From Streptococcus oralis (GTDB taxonomy: Bacteria; Bacillota; Bacilli; Lactobacillales; Streptococcaceae), in the NCBI RefSeq assembly GCF_016028255.1, contig NZ_CP065707.1, forward strand, positions 1,503,001 to 1,567,000: DNA of 64,000 nucleotides, written 5' to 3'. The stretch's first letter is position 1, and each line of letters starts with the position of its first letter. A model generated the notes under the pieces. That model saw only the letters and a list, made by a program, of their open reading frames with translations, had not been told where the DNA came from and made no database searches. The position numbers and the translations under genes are program-made. Of the stretch, positions 44,436-54,021 are shown one piece after another.

Positions 44436-45602
44436 TTAACCGAAATATTCCTGCATAAGTGATTTTTTCAAGGTTTCCAATTCTTCTAGTGATTTTTGAA
44501 TTGCCAATTGTGATTTGTCGACCTGAGCCACAAAGTCTGCGAACTCGTTTTGGAGGGAAAGAGGGGGGAGGGGGATGTATAATTCTTCAATCTGATTTTT
44601 TGTTATCGCTTGACGGGTGGCGCCTGAACTTTCTCCTATTTTCAGTAACAAACTCTTAAACTCTGAAGTTATTAGAAGTTGATTTAAAAATATTGGTGAT
44701 AATAAGTGCTTTTTACAACGAATTATAGAAACGTGCTGATTAACTCTCGCAGGCAAAATATTTTGAGGAACAATACAGCAACGAGATACAGATGCACCTG
44801 TAATATTTAGCAAAACATCGTCGGATTCAACAATTACATTATTTAATTTTTCAGCCTGAACATTAGTTAGATAAGCTAAATCTTTGAAAATAAACTTACC
44901 ATCATATACATTCATACTTCTAATAAGTGCTATCCCTTCGTTGACATAACTTTCTCTTCCTCCTCTAGGTGTAGCCCCTGAACCAATTTTTAATGTTAAT
45001 TTTGATAATCTATGTTTTTCCCAACCCATTTCATTCAGAACAGGATCCCCAAACATCTCGTTAAATCGGGATTTGACGAGTTTTGATAATTCAGATAGTT
45101 GTTGTTTACGAGATTCAATTAATTTATTAACACCATCTAATCTCAAAACAATTTGCTGTTGCATAAAAGGCTCGTTGTATACAATAGACAAGTTATTCAA
45201 CTTTGCCTTGTTTAACGTTCTACCCATCACAGCCCTGTCTGTTAAACTATCAAAATTCATTCCTTGTAGTGCATAGTAAAGATATTCATTAAAAAGCATC
45301 TTATTATTTTTAACCACAAAATTAGCTATTGCTTCGTTTGTGTACATATTTTCAGCAAGAATTCCAACCTTGCCAATAGATAACTTAAAACTCATCACAA
45401 CTGTCCCTTTTGAAACAATTTGCATTTTTTCTTTTTGGACAGCTTCTTGAGTTATTTTCTCCTTAGTAGTACATAATATTTTCCCTTTCATATCTGAAAT
45501 GGATAACCAAGGATAGTCACCTCCCCAATATAAAGTTTGAGAACGATTTGGTGTCTTGCCAATTCTTATCTCACAAACTTCCCCCAACTTCACTTTTTTC
45601 AT
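44436..45602 (-). CDS. hsdS: type I restriction enzyme, specificity subunit
   Basis: 388 residues with the usual plan: first recognition domain (about 1-150), central conserved helices (about 155-190, SRKQQLSELSKLVKSRFNEM), second recognition domain (about 195-340) and C-terminal conserved helices (about 343-388). Codons 176-186 lie in the 30-bp repeat and 343-366 in the 69-bp repeat shared with the silent fragment. The second recognition domain is therefore the exchangeable part. It starts 12 nt after hsdM. Confidence 0.93.
   Translation of the reverse strand: MKKVKLGEVCEIRIGKTPNRSQTLYWGGDYPWLSISDMKGKILCTTKEKITQEAVQKEKMQIVSKGTVVMSFKLSIGKVGILAENMYTNEAIANFVVKNNKMLFNEYLYYALQGMNFDSLTDRAVMGRTLNKAKLNNLSIVYNEPFMQQQIVLRLDGVNKLIESRKQQLSELSKLVKSRFNEMFGDPVLNEMGWEKHRLSKLTLKIGSGATPRGGRESYVNEGIALIRSMNVYDGKFIFKDLAYLTNVQAEKLNNVIVESDDVLLNITGASVSRCCIVPQNILPARVNQHVSIIRCKKHLLSPIFLNQLLITSEFKSLLLKIGESSGATRQAITKNQIEELYIPLPPLSLQNEFADFVAQVDKSQLAIQKSLEELETLKKSLMQEYFG
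44506..44574 (-). repeat. 69-bp direct repeat, active hsdS copy
   Basis: Partner of 42080-42148 with one mismatch. Crossing over between the copies would exchange the end of the gene and excise a 2.4-kb segment containing the toxin-antitoxin and recombinase genes. Confidence 0.95.
45046..45075 (-). repeat. 30-bp direct repeat, active hsdS copy
   Basis: Exact partner of 42587-42616, in the central conserved region of hsdS. Confidence 0.95.
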
Positions 45603-45614
45603 ACATGCATCTCC

Positions 45615-47108
45615 CTACTTGAGCAATTCCTCTAACTCCACTAAGCCAGCTTGAATTTCTTTTTCTAGATCATTAATTTTCTTTAAGATGACTTCTGTTG
45701 GTTCATATTCAACTTTTTCATACTCGATTTCTTTGTATTTATTGATCGATAAATCATAATCATTATCCTTTATCTCATCGACTGGAACAAAGAAAGACTG
45801 GTCCGTTCTCTTACGTTCTGCTTCGTTTTCAAGTTGATGGAAACGTTGAATAATATCTGGAATATCATTATCACTGATCGGTTGTCGTTTATCATCCAAA
45901 CTTAAACCATCTGCTTTCATATCGTAAAACCAGACCTTATCCGTTCCACCATTTCCAGTTTTTGTAAAGATGAGAATGGCAGTTGAAACTCCAGCATAAG
46001 GTTTGAAAACGCCACTTGGCATTGATATTACAGCATCCAATTTATGATTCTCTACAATTTCCTGACGAATTCCTTTATGGGCTTTAGAAGAACCAAAGAG
46101 GACACCGTCAGGTACAATAACTGCTGCACGCCCCCCTGGTTTCAATGTACGCAAGAAAAGAGCAAGGAAAAGCAATTCTGTTTTTTTGGTTTTTACAGTC
46201 GCAAGAAGATCATTTGAAGTTGAATCGTAGTCAAGTGACCCTTTAAATGGAGGATTTGCTAAAACTAGAGTGTACTTATCTGCTTCTTCATTATCTTGAG
46301 ATAGTGAGTCAAGATAACTAATTTGTGGATTTTCCACTCCATGCAGCATCATATTCATTGCACCAAGTCTAAGCATGGTTGTATCCGTATCATTTCCATG
46401 AAACATATTGTTATGAAAATGGTTGATATTATCTGGATTGGTTTCCCATTCATCTTTTTTACGCTTTAGGTAGCGGCTAGCAGATACTAAGAAACCAGCA
46501 GACCCCATAGCAGGATCTGAGATAATATCCTTGATAGTTGGTTGCATCAACTCAACCATCATATCGATGATGTGACGAGGTGTACGGAATTGTCCATTTT
46601 TACCTGCGGTTGACAATTTTGATAGCAGATATTCATAGATGTCGCCAATATCATTAACTCCCTGTGTGTCATTATAAAAATCTATATCTGACCCTCTAGT
46701 TGGAAATTCATCTAATATAGAAATCACCTTTTGGAGCGTAGCAGGTTTATTAATTTGAAAGATAGCTTCTCGCATATAACGTGAAAAAGCTGTATCGTCA
46801 GTATCACCCTTAAGATTCTTCATAAATGGAAAAATCTCCTGAGTCATTAATTGATAAACTTCCTGAGCATCTCCTATATTTTTAAATGTCGACCAACGGT
46901 ATTCAGGTTTGTCTTTTGGAAAAATTCCCTCATAAGAAATCCCTAGAAACTCAGCATCGCTTTCGCGTCCAAGTTCGACACTATCCAAATCCTTCATAAA
47001 CAGAAGATAAGTCAATTGTTCAATATTTGTTAGAGGATTTGCATTTCCTTCAGTCCACAGCATTTCCCACAGTTGATCGATTTTACTTTTTAATTCGCCT
47101 GTAATCAT
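45615..47108 (-). CDS. hsdM: type I restriction enzyme, methyltransferase subunit
   Basis: 497 residues, gamma-class N6-adenine methyltransferase. The SAM-binding motif is SDPAMGSAGFLVSA and the catalytic motif IV is LANPPFKG (NPPF). An N-terminal helical HsdM_N domain and a C-terminal coiled tail that contacts HsdS are present. It is the first gene of the locus, behind an extended -10 promoter. It needs HsdS for specificity, so its methylation pattern will change with hsdS rearrangement. Confidence 0.95.
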   Translation of the reverse strand: MITGELKSKIDQLWEMLWTEGNANPLTNIEQLTYLLFMKDLDSVELGRESDAEFLGISYEGIFPKDKPEYRWSTFKNIGDAQEVYQLMTQEIFPFMKNLKGDTDDTAFSRYMREAIFQINKPATLQKVISILDEFPTRGSDIDFYNDTQGVNDIGDIYEYLLSKLSTAGKNGQFRTPRHIIDMMVELMQPTIKDIISDPAMGSAGFLVSASRYLKRKKDEWETNPDNINHFHNNMFHGNDTDTTMLRLGAMNMMLHGVENPQISYLDSLSQDNEEADKYTLVLANPPFKGSLDYDSTSNDLLATVKTKKTELLFLALFLRTLKPGGRAAVIVPDGVLFGSSKAHKGIRQEIVENHKLDAVISMPSGVFKPYAGVSTAILIFTKTGNGGTDKVWFYDMKADGLSLDDKRQPISDNDIPDIIQRFHQLENEAERKRTDQSFFVPVDEIKDNDYDLSINKYKEIEYEKVEYEPTEVILKKINDLEKEIQAGLVELEELLK

Positions 47109-47149
47109 ATAGTCTCTTTTCTTTGGTTTTTAAAGTTATGAATATCACT

Positions 47150-47178
47150 ATTTTAACAGATTTTCAATCAAGCTTCAA
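47150..47178 (-). promoter_or_regulatory. hsdM promoter
   Basis: TTGAAG (47173-47178), a 17-nt spacer and TAAAAT (47150-47155) with an upstream TG, about 42 nt before the hsdM start. Confidence 0.65.
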
Positions 47179-47245
47179 TTATGTTTCTCGCTATAAAAAT
47201 TTCTTTCAAAAATAAAAAAGCAAACACAAAATATAGTTCACTTTT

Positions 47246-48172
47246 TTACTCTTCATCCTTCCAGTTCCGAGCAATCTCTTCGTCTTTCTGGAGTTGGTCT
47301 ACCAGTTCCTCTACGGAGTCAAATTTGACCATATCACGGACACGGTCCAGCCAGTAAACAATGATGGTCTCACCGTAAATGTCATCTGAAAAGTCAAAAA
47401 TATTGACTTCAAAACGTGGTTCTTCGCCATCAAAGGTGACATTTTTCCCCACACTTGCCATGCCACGATATCTCTGACGTTGTACTTCTACATCGACTAC
47501 ATAGACACCATCTGCTGGCATGTAAGTTCGATCTCTTAGAACCAGATTGGCTGTTGGATAACCGATAGTACGCCCACGAGCATTTCCATGAACGACCATC
47601 CCACGAGATGGGAGCGGAGTGCCGAGCAGATGATTGACTTCCTTTACATCTCCATCAAGAATAGCCTGACGAATCCGTGTGGAACTAATCTTGCCCTTTT
47701 CGTCCTCGACCGGAGGAACAATGATGATCTCTCCATCAAAATAGTCCTTCAGGTCATCTGCAGTTTTCTTATCAGAGCCAAAGGTATAGTCAAATCCTGC
47801 CACAATGATAGCTGGTTTTAAAGCCTTGATATAGGTATCAAAGAATTCTTGACCCGTTAAACTAGCAAATTTGCTACTAAAGTCAAGTAAGAAGAGAGCC
47901 TCTACTCCATGCCACTTCATCTTGTGCTCACGTTCCTCGTGATTGACGATATGGAGCATGAGCTCAGGTTGGTAAGGTTGCAAGGCAAGTTTTGGCGACT
48001 CTGTAAAGGTCATCACGACAACTGGCAGATAATCCTTCATTGAAGCCTTGCTGGCCACTTCAAAAAGTTTCTGATGCCCCTTGTGGATGCCATCAAAATA
48101 ACCTAGTACAAGGACTGTTTTACCCGGTACTGCAATATCTTTTTCGTTCTTAATAGGTACTGTTGTAATCAT
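47246..48172 (-). CDS. ribF: bifunctional riboflavin kinase / FAD synthetase
   Basis: 308 residues. The N-terminal FAD synthetase domain shows VLVLGYFDGIHKGHQKLF with the GxFDGxHxGH motif. The C-terminal riboflavin kinase domain carries GYPTANLVLRD and GVYVVDV. It makes FMN and then FAD from riboflavin. The -10 box (TGATATAAT, 48179-48184) ends six nt before the ATG, so, like tex, it probably has a leaderless mRNA. Confidence 0.94.
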   Translation of the reverse strand: MITTVPIKNEKDIAVPGKTVLVLGYFDGIHKGHQKLFEVASKASMKDYLPVVVMTFTESPKLALQPYQPELMLHIVNHEEREHKMKWHGVEALFLLDFSSKFASLTGQEFFDTYIKALKPAIIVAGFDYTFGSDKKTADDLKDYFDGEIIIVPPVEDEKGKISSTRIRQAILDGDVKEVNHLLGTPLPSRGMVVHGNARGRTIGYPTANLVLRDRTYMPADGVYVVDVEVQRQRYRGMASVGKNVTFDGEEPRFEVNIFDFSDDIYGETIIVYWLDRVRDMVKFDSVEELVDQLQKDEEIARNWKDEE

Positions 48173-48178
48173 GAAACT

Positions 48179-48184
48179 ATTATA
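48179..48184 (-). promoter_or_regulatory. ribF extended -10 promoter, leaderless position
   Basis: TGATATAAT with only six nt between the -10 and the start codon. No Shine-Dalgarno sequence can fit in the transcript. Confidence 0.72.
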
Positions 48185-48276
48185 TCATAGAGCAAGTCTT
48201 TTCGCTAAGAGGAAATCCCAAATGTCGTTTTTTGCGCCTGAACTGACCTTAAGAGAAAATTTAACATTTTAGTTTT

Positions 48277-48305
48277 AAAAAATAGCACCTCCTATGAGAT
48301 GCTAT
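48277..48305 (-). terminator. terminator after smc
   Basis: ATAGCATCTC and GAGGTGCTAT pair around a short loop, followed by TTTTTT on the minus strand. Confidence 0.82.
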
Positions 48306-48315
48306 CATTTGGTAA

Positions 48316-51300
48316 CTAGTCTATTGTTTCTTCTAAATCTTTTAACTTAACCGAAACAATCTTGGAGACACCTGATTCTTGCATGGTAACTCCATAGATA
48401 GAGTCCGCTGCCGCCATCGTCCCCTTACGGTGGGTTACGACGATGAACTGACTATCCTTGTCAAAGCGGTTGAGGTAATCCCCAAAACGTTTGACATTGG
48501 CTTCGTCCAGCGCCGCCTCTACCTCGTCCAAGATGACGAAAGGAATGGTCTTAACTCGGATAATTGAGAAGAGCAAAGCCAAAGCTGATAGGGCTTTCTC
48601 ACCACCACTCATGAGGTTGAGAGATTGGATTTTCTTACCTGGTGGTTGGACAGAAATCTCCACACCAGCGGTTAAAAGATCTCCCTCAGTCAATATCAAG
48701 TCTGCCTGACCGCCGCCAAACATCTGTCTAAAGGTCACTTTAAAGGACTCACGAATAGCTTCAAAGGTTGATTTGAAGCGTTCCTTAACCTCATCATTCA
48801 TTTCTGTGATGGTCTCAAGGAGCAGGTTTTTCGCAGACAAAATATCGTCTCGTTGGCTATTGAGGAAAGCCAGACGGTTGTGAACTTCTTCGTACTGGTC
48901 AATAGCGTCCAAGTTGACAGGACCCAGCGAGCGAATAGCCTTCTCTAAATCCTTAACCTCTTGCTCTGCCAGATTGAGATTTTCCAACTCATGCGCTTTT
49001 TCTAGAGCCTCTGTGTAGCTGATCTGGTACTGGTCTGTTAATTGAGCTTGTAGATGGCGCAAGCGTTCGCTGACTTTTTCCTTCTTAGCTTCAGCACGTG
49101 TTTGTTTGCGAATCCACTCCTCATTCTGCTGACGAGCCTGATCCAAATGACTGGCAATATCATCCAGTTGACCCTCTATATCATCCAACTCAAACTGCTT
49201 GCGAATCAGACCTTGTTGGAGATTTGTTTTCTGAGTTTTGGCCTCTTCCTCTTGCTGACTTAGCAAATCCGTATCAACTTTCTCGAGATTATCAACCTTT
49301 TCTTGGAGGAGACGCTGAATCTCCTCTTGTTCGATATCCAGACTATCCAGTTCCTTTCCTAAGCGTTCAATATCAGTCACTTCGTACCGCTTTTGTCCTT
49401 GCAGTTCGGACTTAAGCAAGCGCGCTTGAGAAATCTGTTCCTGCAAGTTTTGATAACGTTCTTGAATGGCGTTTTTGTTAGACTTAATCTCTTCAATCTC
49501 AGCTTCCAGATTTTGCTTTTCACTGGCAATGGTAGCAAGACGCTCTTGGCATTTTTCCTTGTCCGCTTGCCAATCTCCGAGAGAAAGACGATTTAATTCC
49601 TCTTCTTGAAGTTTCCAAAGAGTTTCTAACTCTTCCACTTGCTGGTTGGTTTGTTGATAAGCAAGGTACAAGCCTTGCTCCTGAATACGAGCTTGCTCAC
49701 CCTGAGATTTGATGGATTCTAATCTTTCTGTCAATACCGCCATCTCATCTTGCAAGGTCTTCAAGCTTGCCTCTTCAGAACGCAGACTAGTTTCTTCTTC
49801 AGTAATTTCTTTTTGTAATTGCTCTAGTTCTGGCTTGATGAAAATACTGTTATTTTGACGATTGGCACCACCCGCGTAGGAACCACCTGTGCGCAATTCG
49901 GTACCATCAAGTGTCACCATGCGAACCTGATAGCGAACTTGACGAGCAGCTGCACGCGCATGTTCCACGGTATCAAAGATAGCCGTTGTGGCTAGCAAGT
50001 TCTTGAAAATGGCTTCTAGTCTCTTATCAAACGACACCAACTCATCTGCCATTCCCAGAAATCCTGGACTTGCAGCGATAACGTCTTGATTCTGACTAGA
50101 AATCGTACGCGCCTTGATAGTCGTCAAAGGAAGAAAGGTCGCACGACCAGCTCTGTTACGTTTTAGGAAATCAATCGCCTTTGTTGCCGCGTTTTCATCT
50201 TCTACGATAATATGCTGGCTACTGGCTCCAAGTGCAATCTCCAAGGCAGTTTGATAATGCACATCAAAGGTCAGATGCTCACTGACTGCACCAATGATCC
50301 CACCTAGACGCTCTTTTTCTTGAAGAACACTCTTAACACCTGCGTAAAAGTTACTATGATTTCTAAGGATATTCTCTAAACTTTGGGCTCTAGCCTGCTT
50401 GTTTTTGAGACTATCCAGACGGTCAAAGAGTTGACTCTGCTGGGCTTGGTAAGAAACTTTCTGCTCCTCTTGTTCCTTGGCACTAACTTGATAGTCTGTC
50501 AATAATCTCTGAACCTGCTCCTTGGCAGTTTCAAGCCCATCTTTTTGCTGACTAGCCTTCTCTTTAGCTGTAGCCAGTTGTTCTTTCAGTTTCTCAAGTT
50601 GATCTGCTTGTTTTTGAGATAGTTGACGGCTGTTCTCCAGTTCATTCTCGATGCGGGTCAGTTGGTTTGAGACATCCGCTTCTTCTTGTAAAAGTGCCAC
50701 AAAACGTTCACGTAAGAGCTCAATCATCTGGTCAGGATCATCTGAAAATGCCAACAATTCTGCTTCTAAACGATTGAGTTCCTTGTTGTTTTCAGCTAAA
50801 CTTTCCTCTAACTGTTCCAGATTCCCTTCTTTTTCAGCCTTTTCCTTACTTAGAGCCTTTCTCTTATCTTCCAGAGTCGCCAAACGTGCTTGTGCTTCTT
50901 GTTGATTAAGGGCTACCTGCTCAGATTCCAGTTTGGATAGGGCTAGTTTTCGCTCTAAGTCACTAATCAAACTGGTCAAATCCATTAAGCTTCCTTGGTC
51001 TTTGGTCATTTGAGCTTGGAGATCTTGCCGTTTCTTTTTAAGAGTCTGATTTTCCTCTTCTAACTCTTCACGCTTTTGGTAATAACTAGTCAAGAGTTCC
51101 TGAACTTGCGTTAGCTCTTCTTCTGTCAACTCTAGTTCAGCCTTGTTTTCCTTGATTTGGGCAACCAGTACATCCAAGTAAATTGCCTTGCGTTGACCAT
51201 CCAAGTCTAAAAACTTCCGAGCATTTTCAGCTTGTTTGGCAAGAGGCTTGATTTGATTGTCCAACTCATAGATAATGTCCTCTAAACGGTCTAGGTTGTC

Positions 51301-51855
51301 CTGAGTTTGTTGCAGTTTGCTCTCTGTTTCTTTTCTGCGTGTTTTGTATTTTAAAACTCCAGCAGCTTCTTCAAAAATAGCACGGCGTTCTTCAGGCTTA
51401 GAGTTAAAAATTTCCTCAACCTTCCCTTGAGAGATGATGGAGAAGGAATCCCGTCCCAAACCGGTATCCAAGAAAAGGTCATGTACATCACGAAGACGGA
51501 CTTTTTTGCCATCAATCCGATACTCGCTATCACCACTACGATAGATATGGCGTTCTACCTTGATTTCTTGCCCCGCATCCTTGATAAAACCATCTTCATT
51601 ATCCAAGGTCACGACAACAGAGGCATAATTGAGCGGTTTACGACTTTCAGTCCCAGCAAAAATGACATCGGGCATCTTGCCACCACGAAGGCTCTTGACA
51701 CTGGACTCTCCCAAGGCCCATCGCAGACTTTCTGTGATATTTGACTTCCCAGATCCATTTGGCCCAACGACAGCTGTCACACCTTGGTCAAAGACAACCC
51801 TGGTCTTGTCAGCAAAAGACTTGAATCCCTGGATTTCAATTTCCTTTAAATACAT
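48316..51855 (-). CDS. smc: chromosome segregation ATPase SMC
   Basis: 1179 residues, full length. The N-terminal head has Walker [13 protein letters not shown]. Two long coiled coils (about 170-500 and 680-1000) flank a hinge (about 510-640, with [14 protein letters not shown]). The C-terminal head has the signature [14 protein letters not shown] and Walker [15 protein letters not shown]. It is the core of condensin with ScpAB, which are not encoded here. The start overlaps the rnc end by 10 nt, the usual rnc-smc arrangement. Confidence 0.96.
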   Translation of the reverse strand: MYLKEIEIQGFKSFADKTRVVFDQGVTAVVGPNGSGKSNITESLRWALGESSVKSLRGGKMPDVIFAGTESRKPLNYASVVVTLDNEDGFIKDAGQEIKVERHIYRSGDSEYRIDGKKVRLRDVHDLFLDTGLGRDSFSIISQGKVEEIFNSKPEERRAIFEEAAGVLKYKTRRKETESKLQQTQDNLDRLEDIIYELDNQIKPLAKQAENARKFLDLDGQRKAIYLDVLVAQIKENKAELELTEEELTQVQELLTSYYQKREELEEENQTLKKKRQDLQAQMTKDQGSLMDLTSLISDLERKLALSKLESEQVALNQQEAQARLATLEDKRKALSKEKAEKEGNLEQLEESLAENNKELNRLEAELLAFSDDPDQMIELLRERFVALLQEEADVSNQLTRIENELENSRQLSQKQADQLEKLKEQLATAKEKASQQKDGLETAKEQVQRLLTDYQVSAKEQEEQKVSYQAQQSQLFDRLDSLKNKQARAQSLENILRNHSNFYAGVKSVLQEKERLGGIIGAVSEHLTFDVHYQTALEIALGASSQHIIVEDENAATKAIDFLKRNRAGRATFLPLTTIKARTISSQNQDVIAASPGFLGMADELVSFDKRLEAIFKNLLATTAIFDTVEHARAAARQVRYQVRMVTLDGTELRTGGSYAGGANRQNNSIFIKPELEQLQKEITEEETSLRSEEASLKTLQDEMAVLTERLESIKSQGEQARIQEQGLYLAYQQTNQQVEELETLWKLQEEELNRLSLGDWQADKEKCQERLATIASEKQNLEAEIEEIKSNKNAIQERYQNLQEQISQARLLKSELQGQKRYEVTDIERLGKELDSLDIEQEEIQRLLQEKVDNLEKVDTDLLSQQEEEAKTQKTNLQQGLIRKQFELDDIEGQLDDIASHLDQARQQNEEWIRKQTRAEAKKEKVSERLRHLQAQLTDQYQISYTEALEKAHELENLNLAEQEVKDLEKAIRSLGPVNLDAIDQYEEVHNRLAFLNSQRDDILSAKNLLLETITEMNDEVKERFKSTFEAIRESFKVTFRQMFGGGQADLILTEGDLLTAGVEISVQPPGKKIQSLNLMSGGEKALSALALLFSIIRVKTIPFVILDEVEAALDEANVKRFGDYLNRFDKDSQFIVVTHRKGTMAAADSIYGVTMQESGVSKIVSVKLKDLEETID

Positions 51856-52544
51856 GAATCAAGCCCTTTCTCAACGGCATTTTTTGCGGCCTCTTGCTCT
51901 GCCAATTTTTTAGAACGGCCTTGGCCTTTTCCTATACTCTTGCCCTCAACTAGAACTTCTACATCAAAAACCTTATCATGGGCAGGTCCCATCTCAGAAG
52001 TCACCTGGTAGCGAATGTCCACATCCCCATTGACCTGGAGCAACTCTTGCAGGTGTGTCTTGTAATCCTTAATCATTTCAAAGTCACCTACTTCAACCTT
52101 GGGAATCATGACCTGATAGATAAACTCTTTTACCCTAGCTACATCCTTGTCTAAAAGCAAAGCTCCCAGAAAGGCTTCAAAAGCATCACCGAGAATGGTG
52201 TCACGATTGCGCCCACCAGACTTTTCTTCTCCTTTACCCAGCTTGATAAACTGATCAAACTGGCAATCACGCGCAAAACCAGCCAAACTTTCCTCACGGA
52301 CAATCATGGCACGGAGCTTGGACAAATCTCCCTCTGGTTTCTTAGGATATTTTTTATACAGATATTCTGAAATCAATAATTGCAGAACAGCGTCTCCTAA
52401 AAATTCCAAGCGCTCATTGTGTGAAATTTTTAAGAGGCGGTGCTCATTGGCATAACTCGTATGAGTAAAGGCCGTTTCCAGTAAGTTTTTGTCTGCAAAT
52501 TCGATTGCAAAACGCTTCTTCAGTACAGTTTGTAATTCTTTCAT
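51846..52544 (-). CDS. rnc: ribonuclease III
   Basis: 232 residues. The catalytic signature [12 protein letters not shown] has the metal-binding Glu and Asp residues, and a double-stranded RNA-binding domain follows ([16 protein letters not shown] to the C-terminus). It processes rRNA precursors and structured mRNAs. A promoter with TGTTATAAT lies at 52578-52606 and the RBS is AGAGGT. It is coupled to smc. Confidence 0.95.
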   Translation of the reverse strand: MKELQTVLKKRFAIEFADKNLLETAFTHTSYANEHRLLKISHNERLEFLGDAVLQLLISEYLYKKYPKKPEGDLSKLRAMIVREESLAGFARDCQFDQFIKLGKGEEKSGGRNRDTILGDAFEAFLGALLLDKDVARVKEFIYQVMIPKVEVGDFEMIKDYKTHLQELLQVNGDVDIRYQVTSEMGPAHDKVFDVEVLVEGKSIGKGQGRSKKLAEQEAAKNAVEKGLDSCI

Positions 52545-52577
52545 ACTGACCTCTTTCTAATAATTACGATCCTTTCT

Positions 52578-52606
52578 ATTATAACAAAAAAAGCCCTCTG
52601 AGTCAC
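52578..52606 (-). promoter_or_regulatory. rnc-smc promoter
   Basis: GTGACT (52601-52606), a 17-nt spacer and TATAAT (52578-52583) with TG upstream (extended -10). Confidence 0.72.
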
Positions 52607-52677
52607 TTTAAAACGGGACTAGGAAAGATTTGGGTAGTTTTTGAAAAAAGATTTCCAATTTTGGAGGAAATATAAAG

Positions 52678-52704
52678 AAAAAAGCCTTATTTAAAGGCTT
52701 TTTT
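52678..52704 (-). terminator. terminator after tRNA-Arg
   Basis: AAAAGCCTT and AAGGCTTTT form a stem with U tracts on both sides, just after the tRNA 3' end. Confidence 0.85.
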
Positions 52705-52716
52705 AGGCTGTTTACA

Positions 52717-52788
52717 TCCACCCTGAGGGAATCGAACCCCCATCTTAAGAACCGGAATCTTACGTGATATCCATTACACTAAGGGTGG
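52717..52788 (-). tRNA. tRNA-Arg (anticodon CCG)
   Basis: 72 nt on the minus strand without encoded CCA. The acceptor stem is CCACCCT/AGGGTGG (7 bp). The anticodon stem is TAAGA/TCTTA around the loop TTCCGGT, giving anticodon CCG. The T arm is GGGGGTTCGATTCCC. It reads CGG codons. No gene is visible in the rest of 52545-52855 apart from the rnc promoter and terminator. Confidence 0.95.
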
Positions 52789-52855
52789 AAACTTGTTTTA
52801 TTATAACAGAAATTTGCTCTAATAACAAGTTTTTTATGGATGGACTAAGCGTCCA

Positions 52856-53842
52856 TTAGTGGGAAGCATCCCCATTCCAGATAGAGTTTTTCACGATAAC
52901 ATAATCAACGTGTTTGAGGTCAGCAACCTTGCGTCCACCTGCGTAGGAAATAGCACTTTGCAAGTCCTGCTCCATCTCAGTAAGGGTGTCTTGCAAGTGC
53001 CCTTTAGCAGGCAGTAAGATGCGCTTACCTTCCACATTTTTATATGCTCCTTTTTGGTATTGAGAAGCTGAACCATAGTATTCTTTGAACTGTTCCCCAT
53101 CAACTTCGATTGTCTTCCCTGGACTTTCGATGTGTCCTGCAAAGAGGGAACCAATCATGACCATACTAGCACCGAAACGGATAGACTTGGCAATGTCACC
53201 GTGTGTACGAATCCCACCATCGGCAATAATCGGTTTACGCGCAGCCTTAGCACACCAGCGTAGGGCAGCCAATTGCCAACCGCCTGTACCAAAACCGGTC
53301 TTGACCTTGGTGATACAAACCTTACCAGGACCGATTCCAACCTTAGTAGCATCCGCACCAGCATTTTCCAATTCACGCACAGCTTCTGGCGTTCCCACAT
53401 TCCCAGCAATGACAAAAGTATCTGGTAATTCTTTCTTGATGTGCTGAATCATAGAAATCACGCTATCCGCATGACCATGGGCAATATCAATCGTGATATA
53501 CTCAGGAGCATCAGCCTTGAGTTGGCTAACAAAATCATACTCATAGTCCTTAACACCAACAGAAATGGAAGCAATGAGCCCTTGATCGTGCATACGTTTG
53601 ATAAAAGGAATGCGCCCCGCCTCATCAAAACGATGCATAATATAGAAGTACCCACCCTTAGCAAGCTGCTCTGCTACGTTCTCATCCAAAATCGTCTGCA
53701 TATTTGCTGGCACAACAGGTAGTTTAAAAGTGTGTTTTCCAAACGTAATACTTGTATCCGCTTCTGAACGGCTTTTAATGACACATTTATTTGGGATCAA
53801 CTGAATATCTTCGTAATCAAAAATTGGAAATTCATTTAACAT
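52856..53842 (-). CDS. guaC: GMP reductase
   Basis: 328 residues, IMPDH/GMPR TIM barrel. The active-site loop [20 protein letters not shown] holds the catalytic Cys, and the phosphate-binding motif is [13 protein letters not shown]. There is no CBS domain, which separates it from GuaB. It converts GMP to IMP with NADPH for purine salvage. It has a consensus promoter and a structured ~75-nt leader. Confidence 0.95.
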   Translation of the reverse strand: MLNEFPIFDYEDIQLIPNKCVIKSRSEADTSITFGKHTFKLPVVPANMQTILDENVAEQLAKGGYFYIMHRFDEAGRIPFIKRMHDQGLIASISVGVKDYEYDFVSQLKADAPEYITIDIAHGHADSVISMIQHIKKELPDTFVIAGNVGTPEAVRELENAGADATKVGIGPGKVCITKVKTGFGTGGWQLAALRWCAKAARKPIIADGGIRTHGDIAKSIRFGASMVMIGSLFAGHIESPGKTIEVDGEQFKEYYGSASQYQKGAYKNVEGKRILLPAKGHLQDTLTEMEQDLQSAISYAGGRKVADLKHVDYVIVKNSIWNGDASH

Positions 53843-53862
53843 ATCAATGTCTCGTTTCTTTT

Positions 53863-53908
53863 GTAATGACCTACCTATGCCTTCGCATCACTACGTCTTT
53901 TCCGACGT
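53863..53908 (-). ncRNA. structured 5' leader of guaC
   Basis: In the transcript a hairpin ACGTC-GGAAAA-GACGT (53893-53908) is followed by GTAGTGA...TCATTAC (53863-53894), with an inner TGC-GAAG-GCA hairpin. The two outer stems share two bases, so they may compete. It does not match the purine riboswitch as I know it. Its role is unknown. Confidence 0.45.
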
Positions 53909-53919
53909 TTCCTTGACTT

Positions 53920-53948
53920 ATTATAAACCAAAGTACAGTTTTTGTCAA
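53920..53948 (-). promoter_or_regulatory. guaC consensus promoter
   Basis: TTGACA (53943-53948), a 17-nt spacer and TATAAT (53920-53925): a perfect match to the sigma-A consensus. Confidence 0.9.
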
Positions 53949-54021
53949 ATATTTTTAATAATCAAATTATATCGTTCGGTTTTTACTTGAGGAATAGAGA
54001 AGGAAAGTGGAGAGAGTAGTT

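Noticed and set aside
53843..53948. Purine riboswitch upstream of guaC
   Set aside because: The leader lacks the conserved three-way junction and loop sequences of purine riboswitches; only two other hairpins are visible. Kept as an unclassified structured leader.
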